Shown: positions 25,080 to 33,693 of the stretch, piece by piece
Layout: every line of letters starts with the position of its first letter
How positions within the stretch are numbered: position 1 is the first letter of the stretch
Assembly: GCA_900755895.1 (NCBI GenBank)
Contig: CAAEIG010000168.1
Coordinates: 1 to 64,000, forward strand
Reading direction: 5' to 3'
DNA: 64,000 nucleotides
Source: Clostridia bacterium
GTDB lineage: Bacteria; Bacillota; Clostridia; Oscillospirales; Acutalibacteraceae
Made by a program: the position numbers and the translations under genes
The notes under the pieces: generated by a model
The model's database searches: none
What the model was told of the DNA's origin: nothing
The model's input: only the letters and a program-made list of their open reading frames with translations

Positions 25080-25652
25080 ATGCGAATTCTCATGCTGGGC
25101 AACAGTTTTACCTCATCCAACGACTTGCCCGGGCTGCTTGCCCAATTGACCGGAGCCCAGGTGATTGCCTACACCCGAGGCGGGGCGCGTCTTTCCGAGC
25201 AACTCAATCCAAACACAAAGCTGGGAGCTAAAACCCAGGCAGCTCTGGCCACAGAACCCTGGGACTATGTGGTGCTCCAGGAGATGAGCCATGGTCCAGT
25301 TAGCTTCCCCCAGAGCTTTTTCACCAGCGTCAAAAGACTTTGCGAGCTGATCCGCGAAAAAGGCGCAGTCCCCGTGCTTTTCGCCACCTGGGCCTACCAA
25401 AAAGGAGGAGCTAAACTGGCTGCCAAAGGCTGGAACTATGAGGACATGGCCCAAAAGCTGTCGGCTGCCTACCGCCAAGCTGCTGAGGAAAACCAGGCCC
25501 TTCTAGCGGACGTGGGCGAGGCGTTCTTTCGCCTGGCGGATACCCATTCCCTTTACGCCCCCGACGGCGTCCACCCCACGGATCTTGGCACCCGTATTGC
25601 TGCAGAAACATTGGCGTCCGTCATTTTACAGCACAAGGAGAAACAGTTATGA
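25080..25652 (+). CDS. SGNH/GDSL hydrolase family protein
   Basis: 190 residues. Block I LGNSFT near residues 6-11 supplies the putative serine, and the DGVHP motif near the C-terminus the Asp-His pair. No signal peptide, so a cytoplasmic esterase or deacylase; substrate unknown. Start at 25080 with AAAGGGAGG upstream. First gene of a four-gene unit (SGNH, deformylase-like, phosphoesterase, GrpB-like). A second gene of similar architecture lies at 40059. Confidence 0.78.
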   Translation: MRILMLGNSFTSSNDLPGLLAQLTGAQVIAYTRGGARLSEQLNPNTKLGAKTQAALATEPWDYVVLQEMSHGPVSFPQSFFTSVKRLCELIREKGAVPVLFATWAYQKGGAKLAAKGWNYEDMAQKLSAAYRQAAEENQALLADVGEAFFRLADTHSLYAPDGVHPTDLGTRIAAETLASVILQHKEKQL

Positions 25653-26059
25653 TACGAGAGATCTGCAAAGAGGAAGCTTTTCTGGCCCAAAAAGCAGAAC
25701 CAGCCACCCTGGAAGATTTACAAACAGCGGCAGACCTACTGGAAACCCTGCAGCACCACAAAGAGGGCTGTGTGGGCATGGCTGCCAACATGATCGGCGT
25801 AAACAAACGGATCATTGCCTTTGACAACGAGGGCAGCTACATGGTTATGTTCAATCCGGAGATCCTGAAAAAATCTGACCCCTACCGGACTGAGGAAGGC
25901 TGCCTTTCCCTCACCGGTCTGCGGCCGGTGAAGCGGTGGAAATACATCAAGGTGCGGTGGCAAAATGAGCAGTTTCAGGAGCGCATCAAGACCTTCACCG
26001 GCTGGACCGCCCAGATTATTCAACACGAAATCGACCACTGCGAAGGCATCATCATTTAA
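25649..26059 (+). CDS. Peptide deformylase-like protein with altered motif I
   Basis: 136 residues. Motif II EEGCLSL (metal cysteine) and motif III HEIDHCEG (two metal histidines and catalytic glutamate) are intact, so iron or zinc binding is expected. Motif I reads VGMAANMIG where the consensus has GLAAxQ-I-G: the glutamine that stabilises the transition state is methionine. It is short for a deformylase. Overlaps the SGNH gene stop by four bases. Either a divergent second deformylase or one acting on another formyl substrate. Confidence 0.82.
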   Translation: MIREICKEEAFLAQKAEPATLEDLQTAADLLETLQHHKEGCVGMAANMIGVNKRIIAFDNEGSYMVMFNPEILKKSDPYRTEEGCLSLTGLRPVKRWKYIKVRWQNEQFQERIKTFTGWTAQIIQHEIDHCEGIII

Positions 26060-26069
26060 GGAGGCCGTT

Positions 26070-26528
26070 ATGAAAGTCGCCATTCTTTCCGATACCCACG
26101 GTCTGCTCCGGTCGGACGTTGTGGATCACCTGCGAATTGCTGACGTTATCCTCCACGGCGGGGACATCAACAAGCAGTCCATTGTGGACCAGCTTCAGGA
26201 GTTTGCCCCTCTCTATGTTGTCCGGGGCAACAACGATAAGGAGTGGGCGGAATCCATCCCCCACGACAGGAAAGTCACTCTGGAGGGCGTGACCTTCTTT
26301 TTAGTTCACAATAAGAAGGAACTTCCGGCGGACCTCACCGGCGTGGATGTGGTGGTGTTCGGCCATTCCCACAAATACGTGCAGGAGGAGCGGGATGGCA
26401 AGCTTTGGCTCAATCCGGGCTCCTGCGGACCACGACGTTTTCATCAAGAGATCACCATGATGATGGCAGAGGTGAAGGATGGACAGATCCGAGTGGAGAG
26501 AATCGACATTCCTCATCCGGAGAACTGA
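26070..26528 (+). CDS. YfcE/MJ0936-type metallophosphoesterase
   Basis: 152 residues with the calcineurin-like motifs: DTHG (about 8-11), GGDIN, RGNND, and the GHSHKY pair with LNPGSCG near the end. These small phosphodiesterases cleave model phosphodiesters with manganese; the natural substrate is unclear. Start at 26070 after AAGGAGG, ten bases past the deformylase-like gene. Confidence 0.9.
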   Translation: MKVAILSDTHGLLRSDVVDHLRIADVILHGGDINKQSIVDQLQEFAPLYVVRGNNDKEWAESIPHDRKVTLEGVTFFLVHNKKELPADLTGVDVVVFGHSHKYVQEERDGKLWLNPGSCGPRRFHQEITMMMAEVKDGQIRVERIDIPHPEN

Positions 26529-26553
26529 GATCCCCTCTGAGAAAGGAGACCGT

Positions 26554-27111
26554 ATGCCCACGGAAGAGTACTTACGAAAAGTCACCCTAGGGGAACGTAA
26601 ACCATTGAACAGCACCATTCTGCTTCGGGAGTACGACCCCACCTGGCCGGAACAGTACCGGGCCCAGGAGAAAAAGATTTCCCATGCTCTTGCCGGACAG
26701 CCAATCACCATTCAGCACGTGGGATCCACCTCGGTACCGGGCCTATGTGCCAAACCCATCCTGGATATTCTGCTGCTGGTGGAGGATTCCACCCAAGAAG
26801 CCAGCTATGTCCCCTCTCTGGAAGGAGCCGGGTATGTGCTCCGCATCCGGGAGCCGGACTGGTATCAGCACAGGATGTTCAAAGGCACAGCCCCGGAGGT
26901 CAATCTCCATGTGTTTTCCCAAGGTTGTGAGGAAGCCCAAAGGATGCTGGACTTTCGGGATTGGCTTCGCTCCCACCAAAAGGACCGGGACCTCTACGCT
27001 GCTGAAAAACAGCGCCTTTCCCAGCAAACCTGGACTTACGTACAGAACTACGCCGACGCCAAATCGGAGGTAGTGGCGGAGATTTTCCGTCACATCCAAG
27101 GGACTTCCTAA
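26554..27111 (+). CDS. GrpB family nucleotidyltransferase-like protein
   Basis: 185 residues with GrpB features: LREYDPTWPEQY at the start, the motif IQHVGSTSVPGLCAKPILDI, then NLHVFSQGC and FRDWLRSHQKDRDLY. The fold belongs to the nucleotidyltransferase superfamily; function unassigned. Start at 26554 after GAAAGGAG. Last gene of the operon, followed by a bidirectional terminator. Confidence 0.9.
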   Translation: MPTEEYLRKVTLGERKPLNSTILLREYDPTWPEQYRAQEKKISHALAGQPITIQHVGSTSVPGLCAKPILDILLLVEDSTQEASYVPSLEGAGYVLRIREPDWYQHRMFKGTAPEVNLHVFSQGCEEAQRMLDFRDWLRSHQKDRDLYAAEKQRLSQQTWTYVQNYADAKSEVVAEIFRHIQGTS

Positions 27112-27168
27112 CGGCAGGACATAACACGTAACCATAACAGAGGACTTTTCCGTTTGGTCTATGAAACA

Positions 27169-27206
27169 CAAAAGGACATCCGTCAATTGACAGATGTCCT
27201 TTTTCT
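27169..27206. terminator. Bidirectional terminator between GrpB-like and DUF4230 genes
   Basis: AAAGGACATC (27171-27180) pairs with GATGTCCTTT (27193-27202); followed by T run on the plus strand and A/T on the other. Confidence 0.8.
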
Positions 27207-27222
27207 TGTTCCATTCTCTCTC

Positions 27223-27876
27223 TTACTCAGCGGAAGCGCTTTCTGCAAGGCTGGATTCCGTCTCGCTGCTCGCAACCGATTCCGTTTTGGAGCCTTCTTC
27301 CAAGTAGTTCCACTGAATGGTGTACTCCTTGCCAACCACATTCCCCACATTGGTGACGTAATCCTCCAGCAGGGACTGGGCCCTCTGCTGAGCATTGGCC
27401 AGCAGTACCGTATCGCTGGCGGCGGTCTCCTGGAGCTTACTCTGGGCAGCGTCAAAAGCAGCCACCTCATCTGCTGCGTTGATACTGGCAGAACCATCTG
27501 CCACAATAAAGGAGTCCGCAGTCAACGAGCTGGAATCCACCTTGCAGTTCAAAACCTTGGCAGGAGGCAGGGTGATGGTCACCTGGGTATCCTTCACTTC
27601 CACGGCAACCTGGGACACATCCACCCCCAAGGTTACCACCCCACTGTACTCGATCCAGAACTGCTTGTCCTTCTGCCAGAACAGAAAGCCCTCTGCGTCC
27701 TCCTCCTTGAACTTGGCTACGTTGTGATAGTAGCAATCCATCACCGCCAGTTCGCAGATAGCCTTCATCTGGGACACTTCCGGTTCCATATCCGGGGTCT
27801 TTGGCTTTCCGGTACCACAGGAGGCCATGGAGAGGGACAAAAGCAGCGCCAAGAAACAGGATACTATCTTTTTCAT
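27223..27876 (-). CDS. DUF4230 domain lipoprotein
   Basis: 217 residues from the ATG at 27876 (AGGAGG nine bases upstream; two earlier in-frame starts sit on that site). Signal peptide with lipobox LSMASC, so anchored at the outer face of the membrane. The body is a DUF4230 domain (LGVDVSQVAVEVKDTQVTI, LPPAKVLNCKVDSSSL), ending in a Ser/Glu-rich tail. Function unknown. Paralogue of the next gene upstream; the two are adjacent on the same strand. Confidence 0.82.
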   Translation of the reverse strand: MKKIVSCFLALLLSLSMASCGTGKPKTPDMEPEVSQMKAICELAVMDCYYHNVAKFKEEDAEGFLFWQKDKQFWIEYSGVVTLGVDVSQVAVEVKDTQVTITLPPAKVLNCKVDSSSLTADSFIVADGSASINAADEVAAFDAAQSKLQETAASDTVLLANAQQRAQSLLEDYVTNVGNVVGKEYTIQWNYLEEGSKTESVASSETESSLAESASAE

Positions 27877-27890
27877 TGTCTCCATCCTCC

Positions 27891-28538
27891 TCACTCCACC
27901 ACCAGGGTATACTCCGTGTCCGCCTGCTCCACAATGGGCTTCACCAAAGCGGTCAGTACGTTTTTTGCGTTTTGTTCCGCCAACTCATAGATGGCTTGCT
28001 GCTCCTGGCTTTCCTTTTCCACATCTGCCTCGCAGGCCTTGAAAGCAGTCTCCGTCACCGTGGACGCGTTTAAGCTTTGATTGTAGAAGATGAAGTCCAG
28101 GGACGCAATGTCCACATTTACCTCCGTGAGCTCCACCGGAGGCACTGTAATACGGATTGTTTTGGTCTCCTCCTCCAGTTCAATCCCCACCTCTTCAAAG
28201 TCGATACCAGCGTTCACCTTGGCCTCGTAGGACACATAGTAATCCACTGACTGGGGATCCTCCTGGTTCATCACCTGAGCGATGCCGTTATAAACCGCAG
28301 TAAAAGTGGAAAGCTCGCTGACATCAATGATCTCCTGCAGCGTGGAGATCGTGATGACCTCGGCCTGCTTTTTGCTGTTTCGGGCGCCGGGGATCACCAC
28401 AAACAGCACCAGAACCACCACTACCAAAATCAGCGCTCCCAGCCCCCAAACAGGGACGGAATAATTTTTCACCACCACAGATTTCAGCAGATCCTTGTTT
28501 TGCTGATTATTCCTTTTTCCTTTCTGTTCCGTGCCCAT
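27891..28538 (-). CDS. DUF4230 domain membrane-anchored protein
   Basis: 215 residues from the ATG at 28538 (AAGGAG upstream). A basic cytoplasmic start (about 1-25), one transmembrane helix (about 30-50, VWGLGALILVVVVLVLFVV), then an extracellular DUF4230 domain (VNAGIDFEEVGIELEEETKT, ITVPPVELTEVNVDI). Same overall domain as the downstream lipoprotein but anchored differently. No function known; the pair may form a heteromeric surface complex. Confidence 0.82.
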   Translation of the reverse strand: MGTEQKGKRNNQQNKDLLKSVVVKNYSVPVWGLGALILVVVVLVLFVVIPGARNSKKQAEVITISTLQEIIDVSELSTFTAVYNGIAQVMNQEDPQSVDYYVSYEAKVNAGIDFEEVGIELEEETKTIRITVPPVELTEVNVDIASLDFIFYNQSLNASTVTETAFKACEADVEKESQEQQAIYELAEQNAKNVLTALVKPIVEQADTEYTLVVE

Positions 28539-28688
28539 CTTCCTTACTCCTTTTTCCTTGGCATTCCGAACCTTTTCTTTATTATAGCAGAGGAAATATA
28601 TCCCAACAAGGAACAACCTACAAAATGCGACAACTTTCTCACGCCATTAGACTGCACAGCCTTTTTGAAACATCGTTGGCATAAAATA

Positions 28689-28719
28689 GGAGGGGCACCG
28701 CAGCAGCGGCGCCCCTCTC
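28689..28719 (-). terminator. Probable terminator of the SLH surface-protein gene
   Basis: GC-rich hairpin with GAGGGGCACCGC pairing (one mismatch) to GCGGCGCCCCTC; minus strand continues TATTTTATG. It lies about 100 bases past the stop at 28818. Confidence 0.6.
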
Positions 28720-28817
28720 ACGAAAACCTGGTAATTACCAGCAGAATTCTATTTACGCTATCTTCAGCAACCAAAATAGTTACCGTGCTTGGACAAGCAA
28801 TTTTTAATCACGTGGTT

Positions 28818-31800
28818 TTACTTTGCCAAATTTCTGTCGAAGTTCATCAAAATACTAGCAGCCTGAGCACGGATTGCAGTACCTTGGGGATCCAATCTGC
28901 CATCGTCATGACCGCTAATCAGTCCATTCGCGTTTGCCCATCCCAGAGCAATCTCTGCCCACGAGGAAACATCTGCTCCATCGGGGAACTGGGTCAGATT
29001 GCCGGTCTTAGTTACGTCATATTTTTTGAACTCCGCATAGTTATACATCATTTGAGCAAATTGCTCACGGGTTACCATGGCTTTAGGCGCAAAGGTTCCA
29101 TCTCCCATGCCGGCAACTATTCCATTCTGTTCTGCCCATGTGATGGCCTCCACCGCCCAATCACCTGCGGCAGCAGTATCGGTAAAGGTAGCCTCACCAA
29201 TAACAGTAGGCTGTCCCTCCAAATTGTAGAGAATCTGTACCGCCATGGCGCGAGTCAGTTCAACATTCGGATCAAAAGTAGTTGCACCCGTACCAGCCAT
29301 GATACCGTGTTCATACACGTACTTTACAGCGTTGTAGTACCATGAACCGGTTTTTACATCCATAAAGGGAAATTCTGGTTGCTCCTCATCCTCATCGCCA
29401 TCACTGGGCCCAGAAGGTGTGGTGGGCGGAACGTATGTGAAGGTATAGGAGCCATCCTCATTTTTCACCATGGTATAGTTGGTGCCAGGGGTCAAGTTCG
29501 CCGTATAAGTTACACCGCTTTTGCTTTCAACCTTGAAACTGACAGCTTGACTCACCGTAGCGGACAGCTTGTCCTGCAGCAAAATAATAGTCTCACCGTT
29601 CTTCACATGGTTGATGGCATCTTGGAAAGAGGTATAGCTGGTCTCACCGATCTGTGCCACCGCTTTCGAAGTGGTGCTGAAAGTAAACTCGCTGAATCCA
29701 TGAGGGTTGGTGAATGTGATCTCGCCTTTTTCATCTGCCATAGCACTGTACTCGTAGCCAACGTGCTGAATGAAGACCTCCTCACCCTGGAACACCTTCG
29801 GCAAGGTAACGGTGATCGTCATGATCTGGATGCCAAGCGTCTTCTCGGATCCTTCCAGCACCACGGCGTTTGGTGTCTCACCCTGCTCAACTTCCCCAAT
29901 CACTTTAATGTCTTTAGAATTTTCAGCTGTAGACGCTACCACCCGATACATGGGAGTAATGTCCATAGTCAAAGTGGGAGTGTCACCGTCCTTGTACTCT
30001 GTGGGTGTAATTTCCAGATAAGTTTGAGCGAAGATATTGACGATATCTTCTTCACTTGCTCCCTCAATCTCACTTTCTTTATATTGGGTAGTAGCATCTT
30101 CGATCTGCTGCTCCGTCACTTTATCCAGCACATTATTTGCTGCGGCGGCAAGAAAGCCGTTGTCATCCACGCTGGAGGCAGCGTCCTCCACAGTCTCTTT
30201 ATCACTGGGATCAATACCGTTCATATTAACAGAAGGATCCCCTGTGGCAGGCTCAACCTCTGTTTGAGGAGCATCGCCCACCATAAAAGTATAGCCGGAC
30301 TTATCACTGGGAAGAGTAGCCATGCCTGCGGCTAAGTATTCGCTGGGATCGTAGCTGAAGTAGCCACCGGAGATGGAAATTTTATTTTGATCTCCTTCCG
30401 GGGTGACAATAACGGAGGCCACATTTTCCTGGGAACTCACACTGGCGGTGCCAGAGATTGTTACTGCACAATTATCATAATCATAATATCCACTACCGCC
30501 GTCTACTTGAATTCCATAGCAGTTCATGGAAACCTTACTGTCTCCAACTTTTCCAGAAACTGTACCGGTAGATATCACGGAACCGCTAGTGAAGTTCAAC
30601 TGTCCACCCCGCATAGCAATACCTACACCCTGATCAGCATAGATCGTTCCGCCAGAAATTGTCATGGAACCTTTTTGCGGATGGTAAATGCCAACAGCAA
30701 TATAACCTTGTTGAGCAAAGGCCTGGGCCATACGGCCAATGATCGTTCCACCGGTGATATTAATTGTTGTATCTCCGTCATAACGTTCTTTAGAATTTGT
30801 ACCGTTACCTCCAATGGCACAATTCCCTTCGGCAGCAATTACACCAGCAGATACAGAAACCTGGGCACCACGACCAGCAACGCCAACACCATATTCCATG
30901 CTATGTACATAACCGCCAGAAATAGTAACACTGGTGTTCACTGGCTGGGTATTTCCAGAACTTTCAGGTTCCCGGTTTCCGTTGGCATAGATTGCTGTTC
31001 CAGCTGCGGAAGCATCTACAATACCGCTCAAGAGTGTGACTGAGCCCCCGTCCTGAACAATCATTGCAGTGCCTGATCCAGTATAAACAATCTTACCAGC
31101 CTCATAGGAGACGGTTTCATAATCTGCACTGACAACAGGTTCCGCTGTGGCTGTGCTGTCCTTGACTGTCAAGTTGCCAGAAACCCTCATCGTCTGTGCA
31201 TCGAGATTTAATGTTTTCCCGTTCAAATCCAGGGTAACTTTTTTGTCTGCCCTGACCGTAACACTTTCACTTTCATCCGTATCTTCCAACAGCGTCACCG
31301 TGTCCCCAGAAGAAGCGGCGGTAATGGCATCAGAAAGGGTCTCGTATTGATAATCGCCTACTTGGGCCACTAACTCTACTTTATTTGTTCCAGCAGAACC
31401 ATGCGTATAAGTATCACAGGTCAAGCCATAAGAACCAGCTTTGGTCACACCATTTTCGGAAGTGATAGGTGTATTCCCCCAGTTGACACTTTCATCTATC
31501 AAAACCGTGTTTCCAGATAATTTGATTCCATTTGTTTTTGCACGGTTATTTCCATCATAACCGATGATCAATCCTGAAAACGCAGCCGCAGGGTCTTTTC
31601 CATCCGCTTCCAAAACCACCTCAGAATTCTCAATAGAACAATGATTTGCAACAAAGGAGCCGGCTCCCTGTGTAAACCCGTGAAGGATACCCACTTTCGT
31701 ATATCCCCGTACAATACTGCCCGTGACGGTGACATCATTATAAATCAAGCTGCCAGTATTATTGGCTACAACAACAGCCAAAATGCTGGAACCTGTAGAT

Positions 31801-32216
31801 TCTTTGCTCAAAGGATTGATATCAACCTCTGCATTTTCAAATGATAAGTTGTTTATGGTGAGGTTCTTTTTGTTCCAGCCAATAAAGCCAGAGTAGTAAT
31901 CACACGAAGAACCCGTACCTGCAACACCCGAACCATCAGATTGGAGCGCATAATCGGTCACCTTTAAACCTGAGATGACATGATTCTGGCCATCAATTAT
32001 CAAGTCTCTGTCAATCACAACAGGGTACCAAGCGTCCTCACCCATATCGATGTTTGCTGCAAGATTTATTTTCGTCACAGAGCTATCTTGCAGCGCTGAC
32101 TCAAGATCCTTCCGTGTTGAAACGGATCTTTCTTGACCAGCTGCACTGGCTGCCAGCGGCAGCATCCCTACAATGAGACACAGCACCAACAGTAATGACA
32201 TCCATTTTTTCCTCAT
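28818..32216 (-). CDS. Cell-surface protein with parallel beta-helix-type repeats and three SLH domains
   Basis: 1132 residues. Signal peptide with cleavage near ASAAG (about 26). A long repeat-rich region (about 40-640) of the pectate-lyase-like/adhesin type, with many NITGGTI- and TISGGTI-like turns. Two related segments begin VAQVGDYQYETLSDAI and VAQIGETSYTSFQDAI. A linker PPTTPSGPSDGDEDEEQPE leads to three S-layer homology domains (about 945-1132) that should bind the pyruvylated cell-wall polymer. Likely an adhesin or glycan-binding protein. It has its own strong promoter and AAAGGAGG; locally richer in A/T than neighbours. Confidence 0.9.
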   Translation of the reverse strand: MRKKWMSLLLVLCLIVGMLPLAASAAGQERSVSTRKDLESALQDSSVTKINLAANIDMGEDAWYPVVIDRDLIIDGQNHVISGLKVTDYALQSDGSGVAGTGSSCDYYSGFIGWNKKNLTINNLSFENAEVDINPLSKESTGSSILAVVVANNTGSLIYNDVTVTGSIVRGYTKVGILHGFTQGAGSFVANHCSIENSEVVLEADGKDPAAAFSGLIIGYDGNNRAKTNGIKLSGNTVLIDESVNWGNTPITSENGVTKAGSYGLTCDTYTHGSAGTNKVELVAQVGDYQYETLSDAITAASSGDTVTLLEDTDESESVTVRADKKVTLDLNGKTLNLDAQTMRVSGNLTVKDSTATAEPVVSADYETVSYEAGKIVYTGSGTAMIVQDGGSVTLLSGIVDASAAGTAIYANGNREPESSGNTQPVNTSVTISGGYVHSMEYGVGVAGRGAQVSVSAGVIAAEGNCAIGGNGTNSKERYDGDTTINITGGTIIGRMAQAFAQQGYIAVGIYHPQKGSMTISGGTIYADQGVGIAMRGGQLNFTSGSVISTGTVSGKVGDSKVSMNCYGIQVDGGSGYYDYDNCAVTISGTASVSSQENVASVIVTPEGDQNKISISGGYFSYDPSEYLAAGMATLPSDKSGYTFMVGDAPQTEVEPATGDPSVNMNGIDPSDKETVEDAASSVDDNGFLAAAANNVLDKVTEQQIEDATTQYKESEIEGASEEDIVNIFAQTYLEITPTEYKDGDTPTLTMDITPMYRVVASTAENSKDIKVIGEVEQGETPNAVVLEGSEKTLGIQIMTITVTLPKVFQGEEVFIQHVGYEYSAMADEKGEITFTNPHGFSEFTFSTTSKAVAQIGETSYTSFQDAINHVKNGETIILLQDKLSATVSQAVSFKVESKSGVTYTANLTPGTNYTMVKNEDGSYTFTYVPPTTPSGPSDGDEDEEQPEFPFMDVKTGSWYYNAVKYVYEHGIMAGTGATTFDPNVELTRAMAVQILYNLEGQPTVIGEATFTDTAAAGDWAVEAITWAEQNGIVAGMGDGTFAPKAMVTREQFAQMMYNYAEFKKYDVTKTGNLTQFPDGADVSSWAEIALGWANANGLISGHDDGRLDPQGTAIRAQAASILMNFDRNLAK

Positions 32217-32286
32217 CTTAGTTTCCTCCTTTTAACAAGTAAAAAGTTTGTTGGAAGAAAACCTCCCGCGCATTTTTACCATTTCG

Positions 32287-32315
32287 ATTTTAGAACATAA
32301 TTTTTATTACGTCAA
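32287..32315 (-). promoter_or_regulatory. Promoter of the SLH surface-protein gene
   Basis: Minus strand TTGACG (32315-32310), 17 bases, TAAAAT (32292-32287); about 70 bases before the start codon. Confidence 0.75.
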
Positions 32316-32344
32316 TAACACGTGATAGCGAATGGACGTCCAGA

Positions 32345-32386
32345 AAAAATAAAAATCCCCACTCTGAATTTTCTCAGAGCAGGGAC
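32345..32386 (-). terminator. Terminator of an unidentified short minus-strand transcript
   Basis: CTCTGA/TCAGAG stem extended by GGGA/TCCC around a short loop, followed on the minus strand by ATTTTTATTTTTTC. It lies upstream of the SLH promoter and about 140 bases beyond the previous terminator. Confidence 0.65.
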
Positions 32387-32524
32387 TTTATCTCCAAACC
32401 AAATATTTGGCGCGAACTATTTCCCATACATAAAAAAATTTACCGTCTTTGACTTCCTCGGTGTATCACAGCTCTGCCGTTACTCGGAGTACCCATCACC
32501 TTAAAACTTCTGTTCTCCCAACGA
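32387..32524 (-). other. Short segment bounded by two minus-strand terminators
   Basis: Non-coding for any long protein. On the minus strand it holds an 18-codon open frame (MGTPSNGRAVIHRGSQRR, 32493-32437) with a weak AAGG site, and the palindrome CCAAATATTTGG at 32398-32409. A small RNA or short peptide gene is possible; I could not match it to a riboswitch class I know. Confidence 0.3.
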
Positions 32525-32560
32525 TAAAAACCCGCCCTCAGATTTTTCTGAGGGCGGGTC
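32525..32560 (-). terminator. Terminator of the GNAT gene
   Basis: ACCCGCCCTCAGA (32530-32542) pairs with TCTGAGGGCGGGT (32547-32559); minus strand continues TTTTTATC. Confidence 0.85.
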
Positions 32561-32594
32561 CCTTTCCATCCAATCATCAATTTTCCATCCTGTT

Positions 32595-33461
32595 TCAGCG
32601 GCCTTCACTCCTCTGAGCTTCCAACCCCAAGCCAATCTTTTGGCTCATTTCAAACTGCTTTGTCATCTCTTTGAAATGGAGCTCCTCAAACAATTCCAAA
32701 ACTTGAGGATATGCAGCATCTATATTTTTCACACTGATTCCAGAAAAAGTGGAAACCAGACTTTGCAAAATTATCTTCAGATCCAACAACTCCTCATATC
32801 CCAGCTGAAAAATCGCTCCGTTTTCTTTCGCGTACACACAAAATGCAGAAACTCTCCCCTGTCGCCGCATAGTCCGCACACCATAAAGATGGGGATTTCT
32901 TTGCAGCACGCCGGTGGAGTGCTCAAAACAAGGCTTGACCATTGTGCAATGGGACACCGCAGAGAGATCAAACTGGGAATATTCCATCTCTTCTCCTGAA
33001 AAAGCGACCTTCTCAACAGGGGCATCCCCTGCTCTCAAAACAACATATTCTCTCTCAATGGAAAATCCGTGCTTTTGATACAGCCGCACTGCTCGCTCAT
33101 TCTGTTGCAGCACTTCCAGGTAGTAAGCTTCTATATTTTGCTGAGCAAGCTGTTGTTCCATCACTTGAAACATCTGGCTGAACACCTGGTTTCCCCGATG
33201 CTCCGGAACAACTGCGGTCCCCACATCAAAGACAGCTCTTTGCCCATTGTACAAACTGCTGGAATTAAAAATAAATCCAATCAGGCGGTCCTCCGCAAAA
33301 GCACCATAGGATAACCGCAACTCCACACCGCTTTGCTCCAGATGTCCCTGCAACTGCTGGGGAGACAGTTTCATGGGAAAATAGTAGTCTGAAAATGCCA
33401 AGCAAAAACATTCCGCCAACTGTTCATAGGATGTGTTTTCCAAAGTCCTGTATTGATACAT
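32595..33461 (-). CDS. GNAT family N-acetyltransferase
   Basis: 288 residues from the ATG at 33461. N-terminal GNAT domain (about 1-145) with acetyl-CoA motif VVPEHRGNQVFSQMF and the C-terminal motif NERAVRLYQKHGF. The C-terminal half (about 150-288) is a second, more divergent domain that may be a degenerate GNAT repeat. Substrate unknown. Single gene with its own terminator. Confidence 0.85.
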   Translation of the reverse strand: MYQYRTLENTSYEQLAECFCLAFSDYYFPMKLSPQQLQGHLEQSGVELRLSYGAFAEDRLIGFIFNSSSLYNGQRAVFDVGTAVVPEHRGNQVFSQMFQVMEQQLAQQNIEAYYLEVLQQNERAVRLYQKHGFSIEREYVVLRAGDAPVEKVAFSGEEMEYSQFDLSAVSHCTMVKPCFEHSTGVLQRNPHLYGVRTMRRQGRVSAFCVYAKENGAIFQLGYEELLDLKIILQSLVSTFSGISVKNIDAAYPQVLELFEELHFKEMTKQFEMSQKIGLGLEAQRSEGR

Positions 33462-33493
33462 GGATTTCACCTTTTTCCTTCCAAGGATCCTGC

Positions 33494-33613
33494 TCACACT
33501 GTTATCATGATCTGAGACAATGCCCTTTCTTTTGTCAGTTCCACCAGGTTTTCCAAACACTCTGGGAGCATGGAATACTGGTCAAGCTCTTTCGCCGTTT
33601 TAAATTCGGAGAT
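33494..33613 (-). pseudogene. Possible remnant of a lost small gene
   Basis: Between the GNAT and TetR genes the minus strand has about 38 codons of protein-like sequence (EFKTAKELDQYSMLPECLE in part) ending in TGA at 33494-33496 but with a stop immediately upstream and no start codon or ribosome site. It may be the end of an eroded gene; it could be chance. Confidence 0.25.
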
Positions 33614-33693
33614 TCATAAACTCCTACACAAACACATTGCTTGCCTTCAAGATAACACTCAACGCAGATCATTGCAAGGGATTTTCTCAACTA

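Noticed and set aside
32387..32524. Possible c-di-GMP or other known riboswitch upstream of the SLH gene
   Set aside because: The conserved GEMM core was not found and the element ends at a terminator upstream of the SLH promoter, so it is not a leader of that gene.
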